From contig NZ_CANMJE010000003.1 in assembly GCF_947498095.1 (NCBI RefSeq), positions 248,001 through 312,000 on the forward strand: a stretch of DNA of 64,000 bases, in the 5' to 3' direction. Positions 46,862 through 56,076 of the stretch are shown here, one piece after another (position 1 is the first letter of the stretch; each line of letters opens with the position of its first letter). Under the pieces are notes generated by a model. It was not told the origin of the DNA, did not search any database, and was given only the letters and a program-made list of their open reading frames with translations. The translations under genes were made by a program, and so were the position numbers. This DNA is from an uncultured Shimia sp. (GTDB lineage: Bacteria > Pseudomonadota > Alphaproteobacteria > Rhodobacterales > Rhodobacteraceae).

Positions 46862-48082
46862 TTACGTATAAGGTGTGGTCGCCGCCGCACGCACAAGGTC
46901 CAGAAAACGGGCCTGCGTCGGCGTTGGCATCCAGCCGTCTCGCGTGGTGACCCCGATGCCTCTGAGGCTTGAGGGCAGGGCAATATCCAGCGGCACCATA
47001 AGGCCCTCTGCGCGTTCAATTGCGATCTGATGGCGTGACATGATGGTCACGTAATCTCCGCGTGCCAGAAGACCGCGTATCAACACCAGCGAGCTTGAAA
47101 CGACCCGCACAGGCGTGTTGTCTAGACCACCAATTCCAAGCCTGCGATAGAGATAAGACCCGGACGGCGTGGTCCTGGGCGGGGCGATCCATGGGAATTG
47201 CATCGCGTCTTTCAGAGTGAGGTTGTTGCGTCCAGCCAAAGGATGCTGTGGCCCGGCCACAATAGCCAGTGGGTCATCAAACAGGGTTTCCTGCAGGACG
47301 TCGTCGCTGGGCGCAGGGTCACGCATGGCGCCGATCAGAAAATCGAGATCACCGTAACGAAGACTGCGCAGCAATTCGTCATAGGGGCCCTCGACCGTAC
47401 GTATTTGAACGCCTGCATTCTCTTTCATGAGATCGTGAATGGACTGTGGCAGTATGGATGTGCGCGACAGGGGCATTGAGCCAACCGTAATGCGCGTGCT
47501 GTCCTGTCCGCGCGACAGGGTGATCTCATCATAGCCTTGCTGCAACTCTGCGGCGGCGATCTTGACGCTGCGGGCAAAGTCCTCGGCGGCCTGTGTCAGA
47601 TCAACGCCCTTGCGGGACATGGTGTAAAAGGTCACGCCGGCCAGCTTTTCCAGATCGCGGGCTGCTCGATGAACCGAGGGCTGGGCAATTCCAACTTTTC
47701 GAGCGGCGAGGCTGAAGCTGCCGGTTTCCCAGATCGCGATCAGGGCGCGAAGCTGGCTGGCCGAGATTTTGTGCAAAAATGAGGTGTCTGCACCGCGTGA
47801 CTTTGCCTTGGCCGACTGCGTGGCCTGGCGTGAGCCACTCTCCAGATGGTCAAACATGCGCTGGACTCGGGTTAAAAAAACCTGTCCTGCCGATGTCGCG
47901 AACATGCCTTCGGCACGGCGGTCAAACAGGCTAAGTTCAAGGCGGCTTTCAAGGCCGCCAATAGCCTGGGTCACCGCTGGCTGGCTTAGATGCACATGGG
48001 CAGCCGCGGCACTCACGCTTTGGCGCTCTGCGACTTCCTTGAATGCCCTTAGATGGCGAAGATTCGGAAATTCCACTGTCAT
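46862..48082 (-). CDS. LysR-type regulator with two N-terminal helix-turn-helix domains
   Basis: Regulator of 406 residues, about 100 longer than ordinary LysR proteins, because the DNA-binding domain is duplicated. The first domain (residues about 7-80) contains QSVSAAAAHVHLSQPAVTQA. The second (about 106-180) contains GSFSLAARKVGIAQPSVHRA. A Ser/Lys/Ala-rich linker joins them, and one effector-binding domain follows from about residue 190. It is divergent from the galB-ligK operon across 160 bases and precedes ligABC on its own strand, so it probably controls the protocatechuate pathway in response to an intermediate. Confidence 0.86.
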   Translation of the reverse strand: MTVEFPNLRHLRAFKEVAERQSVSAAAAHVHLSQPAVTQAIGGLESRLELSLFDRRAEGMFATSAGQVFLTRVQRMFDHLESGSRQATQSAKAKSRGADTSFLHKISASQLRALIAIWETGSFSLAARKVGIAQPSVHRAARDLEKLAGVTFYTMSRKGVDLTQAAEDFARSVKIAAAELQQGYDEITLSRGQDSTRITVGSMPLSRTSILPQSIHDLMKENAGVQIRTVEGPYDELLRSLRYGDLDFLIGAMRDPAPSDDVLQETLFDDPLAIVAGPQHPLAGRNNLTLKDAMQFPWIAPPRTTPSGSYLYRRLGIGGLDNTPVRVVSSSLVLIRGLLARGDYVTIMSRHQIAIERAEGLMVPLDIALPSSLRGIGVTTRDGWMPTPTQARFLDLVRAAATTPYT

Positions 48083-48242
48083 TTCATAGGCTCAGGCACG
48101 AATTTGAAGTTCCTTGAGAGCATACCTATAGCAATATTTTATATCCTTTCACACCCTTTGAAATGGCAGACTCAGGGCGACTGCACCTACACCTGATGCC
48201 GATCCCTCGTGTGCATCCAGATCAAACAGATGGAGTTTCAGA

Positions 48243-48980
48243 ATGTCCGCCAAGAAAACTGCCCTCGTCATCAGCGCCCATGCGGCTGACTTTGTCTGGC
48301 GCGCAGGAGGGGCCATCGCCCTGCATCAAGAGCAGGGGTATGACGTCACGGTGGCTTGTCTATCTTTTGGGGAACGTGGCGAAAGCGCCAAGCTCTGGAA
48401 GCAAGAGGGCATGACGCTGGAACGTGTAAAAGAGGCCCGCAAAGACGAGGCCCAGAATGCCGCTGTGGCCTTGGGTGTCAGTGATGTGCGGTTCCTTGAT
48501 CTGGGCGACTATCCCCTCCGACTGGACCGCGATGCACAGGACCAGATGGTCGACATCATCCGCGAAGTTCAGCCCAAGTGGATGATGTCGCACTCGCGCT
48601 GGGATCCCTATAACACGGACCATATGAACACGACCCAGTTCGCGTTGGAATGTCGGATGATCGCACAGGCCTGGGGCCACAATCCGGGGCAAAAGGTGCT
48701 GGGTGCACCGCAGCTATACCTGTTTGAGCCGCACCAGACCGAGCAGATGGGCTGGAAGCCCAATGTCTTTCTCGACATCACGTCGGTTTGGGACAAAAAG
48801 CGGGCCGCGATCGAATGCATGCAAGGGCAAGAGCATCTGTGGAATTTCTACACCAACGTCGCTGAGAACCGGGGCAACCATTTACGCCGCAACTCGGGTG
48901 GTATGGCTGGTGGTCGCAAGGCTGAGTACGCCGAAGGATTCGAGATGATCTTTCCCCAGACCGTGGATGAGTTGGTATGA
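48243..48980 (+). CDS. galB: 4-oxalomesaconate hydratase, PIG-L/GalB type
   Basis: PIG-L-fold zinc hydrolase-like enzyme of 245 residues. In this pathway GalB hydrates 4-oxalomesaconate to 4-carboxy-4-hydroxy-2-oxoadipate. The metal motif [11 protein letters not shown] is at about residues 12-22, with a further His in [18 protein letters not shown] near 118-135. It is the first gene of a six-gene plus-strand operon, overlapping the aldolase gene by 4 bases. This PIG-L type replaces the LigJ-type (amidohydrolase-fold) hydratase of Sphingobium, so the pathway is of mixed Lig/Gal type. Confidence 0.87.
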   Translation: MSAKKTALVISAHAADFVWRAGGAIALHQEQGYDVTVACLSFGERGESAKLWKQEGMTLERVKEARKDEAQNAAVALGVSDVRFLDLGDYPLRLDRDAQDQMVDIIREVQPKWMMSHSRWDPYNTDHMNTTQFALECRMIAQAWGHNPGQKVLGAPQLYLFEPHQTEQMGWKPNVFLDITSVWDKKRAAIECMQGQEHLWNFYTNVAENRGNHLRRNSGGMAGGRKAEYAEGFEMIFPQTVDELV

Positions 48981-49669
48981 GTTACGCAGTTGGCACAACA
49001 GGCGTTGTCGTTCAGAACATTGCGCGCGCCGAACAGTCCGTGATCGATGGGCTGGCAGAATGTGGCGTCGCGACGGTGCACGAAGCGCAGGGCCGCAAAG
49101 GTCTGTTGGCCGATTACCTGCGCCCGATCTATCCCGGTGCGCGGGTTGCGGCGAGTGCTGTGACGATCCTTGCGCCTCCGTGTGACAACTGGATGCTGCA
49201 TGTGGCGATTGAGCAGCTGCAGGCTGGTGATATTCTGGTGCTGGGCACGACCACGCCATCGAATGCCGGCTATTTTGGCGATCTTCTGGCGACCTCGGCA
49301 AAGGCGCGGGGATGCAAGGGGCTGATCATTGACGCAGGTGTGCGGGACGTGCGCGACCTGCAACAGATGGATTTTCCGGTTTGGTCCAAGGCTGTCCATG
49401 CCCAAGGCACCATCAAGGAAACGCTGGGCAGTGTGAACATTCCTGTGGTCTGCGCCGAAGAGCTGATCAATCCGGGCGACATCATTGTTGCAGACGATGA
49501 CGGGGTCTGTGTGGTGCGCCGCGAAGAGGCGGCGGAGGTTCTGGAAAAGGCTCGCGCCCGCGAAGCCAATGAAACCGCGAAACGCGCACGGTTCGAAGCC
49601 GGGGAGCTGGGACTGGACATCTACGACATGCGCGGACGTCTGGCCGAAAAGGGTTTGAAGTATGTCTAA
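48977..49669 (+). CDS. ligK: 4-carboxy-4-hydroxy-2-oxoadipate aldolase (LigK/GalC type)
   Basis: RraA-fold class II aldolase of 230 residues that cleaves 4-carboxy-4-hydroxy-2-oxoadipate into pyruvate and oxaloacetate. Signature segments include [14 protein letters not shown] near residue 30, [27 protein letters not shown] near 98-124 (Arg and Asp of the metal/pyruvate site) and [13 protein letters not shown] near 133. ATG overlaps the galB stop by 4 bases and its end overlaps the next gene by 8 bases. It completes the 4,5-cleavage route. Confidence 0.9.
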   Translation: MSYAVGTTGVVVQNIARAEQSVIDGLAECGVATVHEAQGRKGLLADYLRPIYPGARVAASAVTILAPPCDNWMLHVAIEQLQAGDILVLGTTTPSNAGYFGDLLATSAKARGCKGLIIDAGVRDVRDLQQMDFPVWSKAVHAQGTIKETLGSVNIPVVCAEELINPGDIIVADDDGVCVVRREEAAEVLEKARAREANETAKRARFEAGELGLDIYDMRGRLAEKGLKYV

Positions 49670-50705
49670 CGGCATTCGGGCCATGTGGATTCGGGGAGGC
49701 ACGTCGAAAGGCGGCTATTTCCTTGCATCTGATTTGCCCGACGACCGGGACGCAGCGCTTCTGAGCATCATGGGAAGCCCTGACATCCGTCAAATTGATG
49801 GGATGGGGGGGGCTGATCCGCTGACCTCAAAAGTGGCGGTGGTGCAAAAGTCGGAGCGTGAGGGCGTCGATGTGGACTACCTGTTCCTACAGGTGTTTGT
49901 GGATCAGCCGATCGTGACGGATGCGCAGAATTGCGGAAATATTCTGGCAGGCGTTGGCCCTTTTGCGATTGAGCGGGGATTGGTGGTGGCGCGGGATGAG
50001 GAGACCCCCGTCACGATTTACATGGAGAACACCGGTCAGATTGCGACCGCTATTGTGCAAACGCCCGGTGGGCACGTGACGTATCAGGGCGATGCGCAGA
50101 TTGACGGAGCCCCCGGCACATCAGCGCCGATCCCGATCGCGTTCAAGGACACGGCGGGCAGTTCCTGCGGGGCGCTTTTACCGACGGGCAACGTTGTTGA
50201 TGTGATAAACGGCGTTGAAGTGACCATGATCGACAACGGTATGCCTTGTGTGGTGATGCGGGCCGAGGACATGGGGATTTTTGGTGATGAAACGCCGGAG
50301 GACCTCGAAGAGAACGCCGATTTACGGGCCAAACTTGAGGTGATCCGCCTGACCTGTGGTCCGATGATGAACCTTGGTGATGTGACCAAAAAGTCGGTGC
50401 CAAAGATGACAATGGTGTCGGCGTCAAGAAAAGGCGGTGCCATCGCAACCCGCACGTTTATCCCGCATCGCTGCCACAAGACCATTGGCGTTCTGGGGGC
50501 GGTCAGCGTGGCCACCGCCTGTTTGCTCAAAGGTTCGGTTGCTTACGATCTGGCTGACAAGGGCGCTGGCGCCAAACGGGATCTGAAGATTGAACACCCA
50601 ACGGGCGAGATGACGGTTGTGGCAAAGCTAGAGGGCAAGAGTGTTGCCTCGGCGGCGATCCTGCGGACCGCGCGCAAATTGATGGACGGAGAGGTGTTTC
50701 CATGA
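49662..50705 (+). CDS. galD: 4-oxalomesaconate tautomerase/isomerase (GalD/LigU type, PrpF fold)
   Basis: PrpF-fold isomerase of 347 residues (two diaminopimelate-epimerase-like halves). [21 protein letters not shown] opens the protein, and [19 protein letters not shown] (near residue 87) carries the conserved Cys region. GalD and LigU interconvert isomers of 4-oxalomesaconate so the hydratase can act. It overlaps ligK by 8 bases and ligI by 4 bases. The exact isomerisation (keto-enol or allylic) differs between characterised homologues and cannot be chosen by reading. Confidence 0.87.
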   Translation: MSNGIRAMWIRGGTSKGGYFLASDLPDDRDAALLSIMGSPDIRQIDGMGGADPLTSKVAVVQKSEREGVDVDYLFLQVFVDQPIVTDAQNCGNILAGVGPFAIERGLVVARDEETPVTIYMENTGQIATAIVQTPGGHVTYQGDAQIDGAPGTSAPIPIAFKDTAGSSCGALLPTGNVVDVINGVEVTMIDNGMPCVVMRAEDMGIFGDETPEDLEENADLRAKLEVIRLTCGPMMNLGDVTKKSVPKMTMVSASRKGGAIATRTFIPHRCHKTIGVLGAVSVATACLLKGSVAYDLADKGAGAKRDLKIEHPTGEMTVVAKLEGKSVASAAILRTARKLMDGEVFP

Positions 50706-51592
50706 GCAACGACGCACAGATGATGGACGCTGATTGGCTGGAATTTCATCCCGATCCTAAGAGGCCCGACTTTGTGTTGCCTGAAGGGGCGGTGGATGCG
50801 CATTGCCATGTGTTCGGCCCAAGCTCCGAGTTTCCCTTTGCGTCCGAGCGCAAGTACACGCCCTGCAATGCGGGCAAAGAGAAGCTGTTTGAACTGCGTG
50901 ATTTTCTAGGGTTCTCTCGCAATGTGATTGTGCAGGCGACCTGCCATGGCAAAGACAACCGCGCGATGGTAGATGCCTGCCGGACTGCCGGTGATCTGGC
51001 GCGGGGCGTGGCCTCGGTCGGAGCTGACATCACGCGGGACGAATTGGCCGAGATGCATGAAGCGGGCGTGCGCGGTGTGCGGTTCAACTTTGTCAAACGG
51101 CTGGTGGATGCAACGCCGAAAGAGGTCTTTGTCGGCATTGCGGATAAGATTCAGGAGTTTGGTTGGTCTATCGTTGTTTACTTTGAAGCGGCCGATCTTG
51201 AAGAACTAGAACCTTTTCTGAAGAATTTGCCCGGTATCATCGTGGTTGATCACATGGGGCGCCCGGATGTCACGAAGGGCGTCGATCACGCGGATTTTGC
51301 CCGGTTCATCAAGTTGATGGACGACAATGAGAACATCTGGACGAAGGTGACCTGCCCTGAGCGGTTGACCGTAGCCGGGGCGCCCTATGATGATGTGATC
51401 CCTTTCTATCAGACCATTGTCGACCGGTTTGAAGATCGGGTGCTCTGGGGCACGGACTGGCCACATCCCAATATGAAATCGCACATGCCCGATGATGGGG
51501 CCTTGGTCGATTACATCCCAAAAATCGCGCGAACGCCTGAGCAGCAACGCAAGTTGCTCGTGGACAACCCAATGCGTTTGTACTGGACGTAA
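50702..51592 (+). CDS. ligI: 2-pyrone-4,6-dicarboxylate hydrolase
   Basis: Amidohydrolase-superfamily lactonase of 296 residues opening 2-pyrone-4,6-dicarboxylate to 4-oxalomesaconate. The metal-site motif VDAHCHVFGP (residues about 31-40), substrate region ASERKYTPC near 50, VVDHMGRPDVTKG near 182 and the terminal Asp in WGTDWPHPN near 250 are LigI hallmarks. It receives the LigC product. ATG overlaps the galD stop; the second ligA copy follows after 15 bases. Confidence 0.92.
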   Translation: MSNDAQMMDADWLEFHPDPKRPDFVLPEGAVDAHCHVFGPSSEFPFASERKYTPCNAGKEKLFELRDFLGFSRNVIVQATCHGKDNRAMVDACRTAGDLARGVASVGADITRDELAEMHEAGVRGVRFNFVKRLVDATPKEVFVGIADKIQEFGWSIVVYFEAADLEELEPFLKNLPGIIVVDHMGRPDVTKGVDHADFARFIKLMDDNENIWTKVTCPERLTVAGAPYDDVIPFYQTIVDRFEDRVLWGTDWPHPNMKSHMPDDGALVDYIPKIARTPEQQRKLLVDNPMRLYWT

Positions 51593-51607
51593 CAGAGGAG
51601 AGAGCCG

Positions 51608-51967
51608 ATGCATGACATGCCCGGTCACGACTATCATATCGATATTCCAGGCACGACGATCTTTGACGGCAAGATGGCCATGAAAGGCTATGCGCTGAAC
51701 AAGATGTGCTATTCGTTCAACAAGGCGGTCAACCGTGATGCCTTTAGGGACGATCCTGAAACCTACATGAACGACTACAATCTGACCGAGGCGCAAAAAG
51801 ACGCGATCCGGTCGAGCAATATTCTGGCCATGATCGAAGAGGGTGGGAACATCTATTACCTCGCCAAGCTGGCCGGGATTTTCAAACTGGGTGTGCAGGA
51901 TGTGGGTGGTTTGCAAACGGGCCGTACCACGGAAGAGTTCAAAGAATTCCTGTTGAGTCAGGCGTAG
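51608..51967 (+). CDS. Protocatechuate 4,5-dioxygenase alpha subunit, copy 2
   Basis: LigA-like small subunit of 119 residues. IPGTTIFDGKMAMKGYALNK (residues about 13-32) and GGNIYYLAKLAGIFKLGVQD mark the family, but the sequence differs clearly from copy 1 and lacks the EGNRSKSEW-type tail. A GAGGAGAG site precedes the ATG. It is followed after 13 bases by the second catalytic subunit. The divergence suggests a partner for a related substrate such as gallate or a methoxylated catechol acid. Confidence 0.86.
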   Translation: MHDMPGHDYHIDIPGTTIFDGKMAMKGYALNKMCYSFNKAVNRDAFRDDPETYMNDYNLTEAQKDAIRSSNILAMIEEGGNIYYLAKLAGIFKLGVQDVGGLQTGRTTEEFKEFLLSQA

Positions 51968-51980
51968 GGAGAAGAAAGCT

Positions 51981-52826
51981 ATGGCAAAGATTCTCGGTGG
52001 CATTACCACGTCGCACATCCCCGCCGTGGGCAATGCAATTCAACAGGAACTCTATGACGATCCCTATTGGAAACCGTTTTTTGACGGCTATCCGAAGGTT
52101 CACGAATGGATCAAGGCGAACAAACCCGACTATGTGGTGAATATCTATAATGACCACGGATTGGGGTTCTTTCTGGACCAGATGCCGACATTCGCGATTG
52201 GCGCGGCCCATGAGTACAAGAACGAAGACGAAGGCTGGGGCCTGCCCGAACTGCCGCCGTTTCCCGGTGCGCCTGAGCTGAGCTGGCATATCATTGAAAG
52301 CATGGTGGCGGATGAGTTCGACATTACCTCATGCCAGGAACTGCCGGTGGATCATGGATTTGTTGTGCCGATGCAGCTGTTCTGGCCCGGCGCCCCGAAC
52401 AATCCGGACATGCCGCGCGCGGTGCCAATCTCAGCCAACACCGTGCAGCACCCGATCCCGACGCTGAAGCGCGCGTTGAATTTTGGCAAGGCGCTGAGGA
52501 AGGCCATCGAAAGCTTTCCAGAAGATGCCAAAGTTGTCGTGCTTGGCACCGGTGGTCTGTCGCACCAGTTGGACGGTGAACGGGCCGGGTTCATCAACAA
52601 GGAGTTTGATGAATACTGCCTGAACAATATCGCCCATAACCCGGAAGAGCTGACCAAGATCACCCGGATGGAATTGGTCGAAAAAGCCGGCGCGCAGGGT
52701 ACCGAGTTTTTGATGTGGATGATGATGCGCGGAGCGCTGGGTGACAATGTGACCGAGCTGACGCGTAATTATCACATTCCGATTTCCAATACCGGGGCCG
52801 GGACGCTGTTGTTGGAGTGTGCCTAG
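51981..52826 (+). CDS. Protocatechuate 4,5-dioxygenase beta subunit family, copy 2
   Basis: LigB-family extradiol dioxygenase subunit of 281 residues. The iron and acid-base residues are present (TTSHIPAVG, YNDHGLGFF, PVDHGFVVP, TGGLSHQLD, and Glu in GTEFLMW). Many substrate-pocket stretches differ from copy 1: DEGWGLPELPPFPG replaces [14 protein letters not shown], and NAIQQELYDDPYW replaces the copy 1 wording. It is last in the galB operon and its stop overlaps the convergent araC-type gene by 4 bases. It may act on protocatechuate under different conditions or on another substrate. Confidence 0.86.
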   Translation: MAKILGGITTSHIPAVGNAIQQELYDDPYWKPFFDGYPKVHEWIKANKPDYVVNIYNDHGLGFFLDQMPTFAIGAAHEYKNEDEGWGLPELPPFPGAPELSWHIIESMVADEFDITSCQELPVDHGFVVPMQLFWPGAPNNPDMPRAVPISANTVQHPIPTLKRALNFGKALRKAIESFPEDAKVVVLGTGGLSHQLDGERAGFINKEFDEYCLNNIAHNPEELTKITRMELVEKAGAQGTEFLMWMMMRGALGDNVTELTRNYHIPISNTGAGTLLLECA

Positions 52827-53665
52827 GTCTCGAGAGCGAGACGGAAATCGCGGGGTGACTGTCCGGTCGCCCGCCGAAAGACTCGGCTGAAATAGGCCGG
52901 GTCGGTATATCCCAGTTGATAGGCAATCTCGGAGATCGTCAGGTTCGAAAAGGCCAAGTGACGACGGGCTTCTCGGATCAATCGGGCCTCGATTGCAGCA
53001 GAGGCCGATTGGCCGGTTGCCTGTCGCATTATCCGGCTGAGATGGGTGGGCGTGACAGCCAGAAGATCGGCGTATTCGGCGACCCCCAGATGCTCAAGAT
53101 GATGTTTTTCCAAGTAGGCTTCAAAACGTCGTTGCAAGCCGTGATCTGCACGGGCAGCCGTCGGAGTATGCGCCGAAAGAGCGCGTGCAACCAAACCTGC
53201 CAAGACGCCTGACAATGTGCGCAATATGTGGGCGCGGGCGAAGCTTCGGGTTGGGTATTCACGAAATACCGCCTGTACCATCTGTTTGATTTCTGGCGTG
53301 AAGCGCACAATAGAAGCGCTATTGAGCAAGGGACGCAAGCCTTCTCCGTCGCGCAGACTCTCTTCCAGAAGCTCGGAGGCCAACGTCACGACCCAGCCTT
53401 GTGTGCCGGGCTCAAACGAAAACCCATGCACAACTCCCATCGGCATGTTCACCAGATACCCAGCGGTGATGGGATGCTGCTTGTCTTCGATCTGTGCTAG
53501 GCCGCGTCCTGTGTCGATCAGCAGGAACTGGTGTAAGCGGGCATGGCGATGGGCTTTAAATTCCCAGTCATGCACCAGCGAGCGGGCCTCGATTGTCTCG
53601 CAGTGGACAACGTCTGGCAAATCTCTGCTTTCGCCGAACAGGTTGAAGTTCTCGATCTCGCTCAT
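52823..53665 (-). CDS. pobR: AraC-family regulator, PobR-like
   Basis: Regulator of 280 residues with an N-terminal cupin effector domain (HRHARLHQFLLIDTGRG near residue 40) and a C-terminal double helix-turn-helix (GVAEYADLLAVTPTHLSRIMRQATGQS near 193; FSNLTISEIAYQLGYTDPAYFSRVFRRATG near 240). Divergent from pobA with about 90 bases between starts, the standard arrangement for a 4-hydroxybenzoate-responsive activator. I favour the ATG at 53665 (MSEIENFNLFGE), which matches the usual N-terminus; an ATG at 53701 overlaps the promoter region. Confidence 0.82.
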   Translation of the reverse strand: MSEIENFNLFGESRDLPDVVHCETIEARSLVHDWEFKAHRHARLHQFLLIDTGRGLAQIEDKQHPITAGYLVNMPMGVVHGFSFEPGTQGWVVTLASELLEESLRDGEGLRPLLNSASIVRFTPEIKQMVQAVFREYPTRSFARAHILRTLSGVLAGLVARALSAHTPTAARADHGLQRRFEAYLEKHHLEHLGVAEYADLLAVTPTHLSRIMRQATGQSASAAIEARLIREARRHLAFSNLTISEIAYQLGYTDPAYFSRVFRRATGQSPRDFRLALET

Positions 53666-53754
53666 GTTCGATTTGTACCAGAGATGGCGTGAAATATCCA
53701 TTCACTTGTTATCTGATTGCCCCCAGACTGATCTCAACTCAGGAGGATTGCGCC

Positions 53755-54933
53755 ATGACCATGAAAACCAAAGTCGGCATTATCGGGGGCGGCCCGTCGG
53801 GGCTGATGCTGAGCCAGTTGCTCGATCTGAAAGGCATCGACAACATCGTGTTGGAAAAACACAGCCGCGAATATGTTCTGGGCCGCATTCGTGCTGGCGT
53901 TCTGGAACACGGGTTTGCCGAACTGATGCGCGAGGCAAATTGCGGCGAGCGCATGGATGCCGAGGGCGAGATCCACGATGGGTTCTATATCGCTGAGGGT
54001 GGTGAGAAACGTCGCGTTGATCTGGCAGGTCACACTGGAGGCAACTCGGTTGTGGTTTACGGCCAGACGGAACTGACCCGCGACCTTTATGATGCGCGTG
54101 AGAAGATGGGGGGCAACGTCATTCACAACGTGGATGATGTGAAATTGTTCGATCTGAAGTCGGACGCGCCCTACATCACCTATCGCAGTGGGGATGACAT
54201 TATCCGCATCGATTGTGACTATGTGATTGGCGCCGACGGGTTCCACGGTGTGAGCCGCAAGTCGATCCCATCGGATGTGTTGCGGGAGTACGAAAAACTC
54301 TATCCATTTGGTTGGCTCGGGGTGCTGAGCCGCACCAAGCCCGTTTCGCCCGAGCTGATCTATGCCAAGAGCGACCGCGGCTTCGCGCTATGCTCGCTGC
54401 GCAGTCAAGTTCTTAGCCGCTATTACATTCAAGTTCCGCTGACAGATACGGTTGAAGACTGGTCGGACGAGGCTTTTTGGACCGAGCTTAAAGCCCGCCT
54501 GCCAAAAGACGTTGCCGATGGGTTGGAAACGGGTGACTCGATCGAGAAAAGCATCGCACCCTTGCGCAGTTTCGTGGCCGAGCCGATGCGCTATGGCAAC
54601 TTGTTCCTGGCGGGCGACGCTGCCCATATCGTGCCGCCCACCGGCGCACGGGGTCTGAACTCGGCGGCCAGCGATATCTACTACCTCTACCACGCGATGG
54701 TGGACCATTATCAGAACGGCGACGACACGGGCCTCGAAAACTATAGCGAGAAAGCTCTGGCGCGGATTTGGAAAGCGCAGCGGTTCAGCTGGTGGATGAC
54801 CACGCTGCTGCATACTTTCCCGGACAACATTGACTATGACAACAAGCTGCAACAGACCGATCTGGAGTACTTGTTCTCTTCCGAAGCGGCGCTGACGTCG
54901 CTGGCCGAAAACTATGTTGGGCTTCCCTTCTAA
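53755..54933 (+). CDS. pobA: 4-hydroxybenzoate 3-monooxygenase
   Basis: FAD-dependent hydroxylase of 392 residues converting 4-hydroxybenzoate to protocatechuate with NADPH and oxygen. The FAD motif GIIGGGPSGLMLSQLL is at about residues 8-23, RIRAGVLEHG near 42-51, CDYVIGADGFHGVSR near 152 and the second FAD motif LFLAGDAAHIVPPTGARGLN near 280-299. AGGAGG lies 9 bases before the ATG at 53755. The length matches characterised PobA (about 394). It feeds the 4,5-cleavage pathway to its left, and a strong terminator follows. Confidence 0.95.
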   Translation: MTMKTKVGIIGGGPSGLMLSQLLDLKGIDNIVLEKHSREYVLGRIRAGVLEHGFAELMREANCGERMDAEGEIHDGFYIAEGGEKRRVDLAGHTGGNSVVVYGQTELTRDLYDAREKMGGNVIHNVDDVKLFDLKSDAPYITYRSGDDIIRIDCDYVIGADGFHGVSRKSIPSDVLREYEKLYPFGWLGVLSRTKPVSPELIYAKSDRGFALCSLRSQVLSRYYIQVPLTDTVEDWSDEAFWTELKARLPKDVADGLETGDSIEKSIAPLRSFVAEPMRYGNLFLAGDAAHIVPPTGARGLNSAASDIYYLYHAMVDHYQNGDDTGLENYSEKALARIWKAQRFSWWMTTLLHTFPDNIDYDNKLQQTDLEYLFSSEAALTSLAENYVGLPF

Positions 54934-54953
54934 CACTCACGGAAATCCAATGA

Positions 54954-54979
54954 AAAAGGGGGCCGATTGGCCCCCTTTT
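54954..54979. terminator. Bidirectional terminator between pobA and the aldo/keto reductase gene
   Basis: AAAAGGGGGCC and GGCCCCCTTTT form a perfect 11-base stem with a 4-base loop. It has T on the plus side and, because of the A-run, also on the minus side. It sits between two convergent genes. Confidence 0.9.
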
Positions 54980-54985
54980 GTTTGT

Positions 54986-55975
54986 TCAGCAATAGCGTTC
55001 AGGTCCGGCCCATTGGCCAACTGAATACCGGTCTCCATGCGCCCAACCAACGGGAAGAACGGTTTCGATCCGGGCGATCTCTTCTGCGCTGAGGCCAATC
55101 TCGGCGCCCCATGCGACCTCTTTCAAGTGATCGACGCTGCGGGTGCCGGGGATGGGATGGATGTGGAGGCCCTGATGCAGCAACCATGCAATCGCGACAG
55201 AGGCAGCAGGATACCCCATGTCCGCCGCAAGCGCGCAGAATTTGGCATTGTAGGCTAGGTTGGCGCTGATGTTAGGTTCTTGGAAGCGCGGGTTGTTTTT
55301 CATCCAGTCGAACGTCTGAGCCGTCTCGGCGCTATGCGGGCGGTCGGTCAGAAGGGCCCGGCCAACCGGCGAGAAGGCAACGAGCGAAGCGCCGATCTCT
55401 TTACAGGTCTGCAGCAATCCCAACTCGGGCGAGCGTACCGAAAGCGAATACTCGGATTGCACGGCCGCGATGGGGTGAACGGCGTGTGCGCGGCGCAGGG
55501 ACGAGGGTGCAATTTCTGAAAAGCCGATGGCCTTGACCTTGCCTGCTTTGACGAAGCTCGCCAGCGTTTCCGTGACTTCTTCAATCTCAAAGCGGGTGTC
55601 GCGGCGGTGGACATAGTAGAGGTCAATCTCCTCGACGCCCAAACGACTTAGACTGGCGTCCAGTGCCTCTTGCAGATGGGCGGAGTCATTGTTCAGACGT
55701 TGGTCGGGGTCACGGGTGATCGCGCCTTTTGTGGCGATGGTAAACGGGCTGGAGCCGCCGCGTTTTTTCAGCCAATCACCGATGATGGTTTCAGATTTCC
55801 CCATGCCATAGGCGTTCGCGGTGTCGATGTGAGTAATGCCAAGATCGACGCAGGCATCCAAAATGCGCATGGATCCCTCTTGGGTCGCCGGACCGTAGAA
55901 ATTTGTGAAAGACATGGCCCCATAGCCGATGGCGCTGACCATTGGCCCGTTTTGGCCCAATTGACGTTTTTGCAT
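54986..55975 (-). CDS. Aldo/keto reductase
   Basis: NADPH-dependent oxidoreductase of 329 residues with the TIM-barrel AKR layout: DTANAYGMGKSE (catalytic Asp/Tyr, near residue 51), the Lys in ATKGAI near 82, YYVHRRD near 121 and the cofactor-binding end IPGTRSVDHLKE near 275. Single minus-strand gene ending at the shared terminator. The substrate is unknown; the location beside pobA does not by itself imply an aromatic aldehyde. Confidence 0.85.
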   Translation of the reverse strand: MQKRQLGQNGPMVSAIGYGAMSFTNFYGPATQEGSMRILDACVDLGITHIDTANAYGMGKSETIIGDWLKKRGGSSPFTIATKGAITRDPDQRLNNDSAHLQEALDASLSRLGVEEIDLYYVHRRDTRFEIEEVTETLASFVKAGKVKAIGFSEIAPSSLRRAHAVHPIAAVQSEYSLSVRSPELGLLQTCKEIGASLVAFSPVGRALLTDRPHSAETAQTFDWMKNNPRFQEPNISANLAYNAKFCALAADMGYPAASVAIAWLLHQGLHIHPIPGTRSVDHLKEVAWGAEIGLSAEEIARIETVLPVGWAHGDRYSVGQWAGPERYC

Positions 55976-56076
55976 TCCTGTTCGCCCCGATAGTCGTTGT
56001 TCGGATCGCCCGTATGGGGCGGTTACGACATCATTTCAGGAATGCGAATTAGAAGAAAGCGGCAATTGCGATTGGG

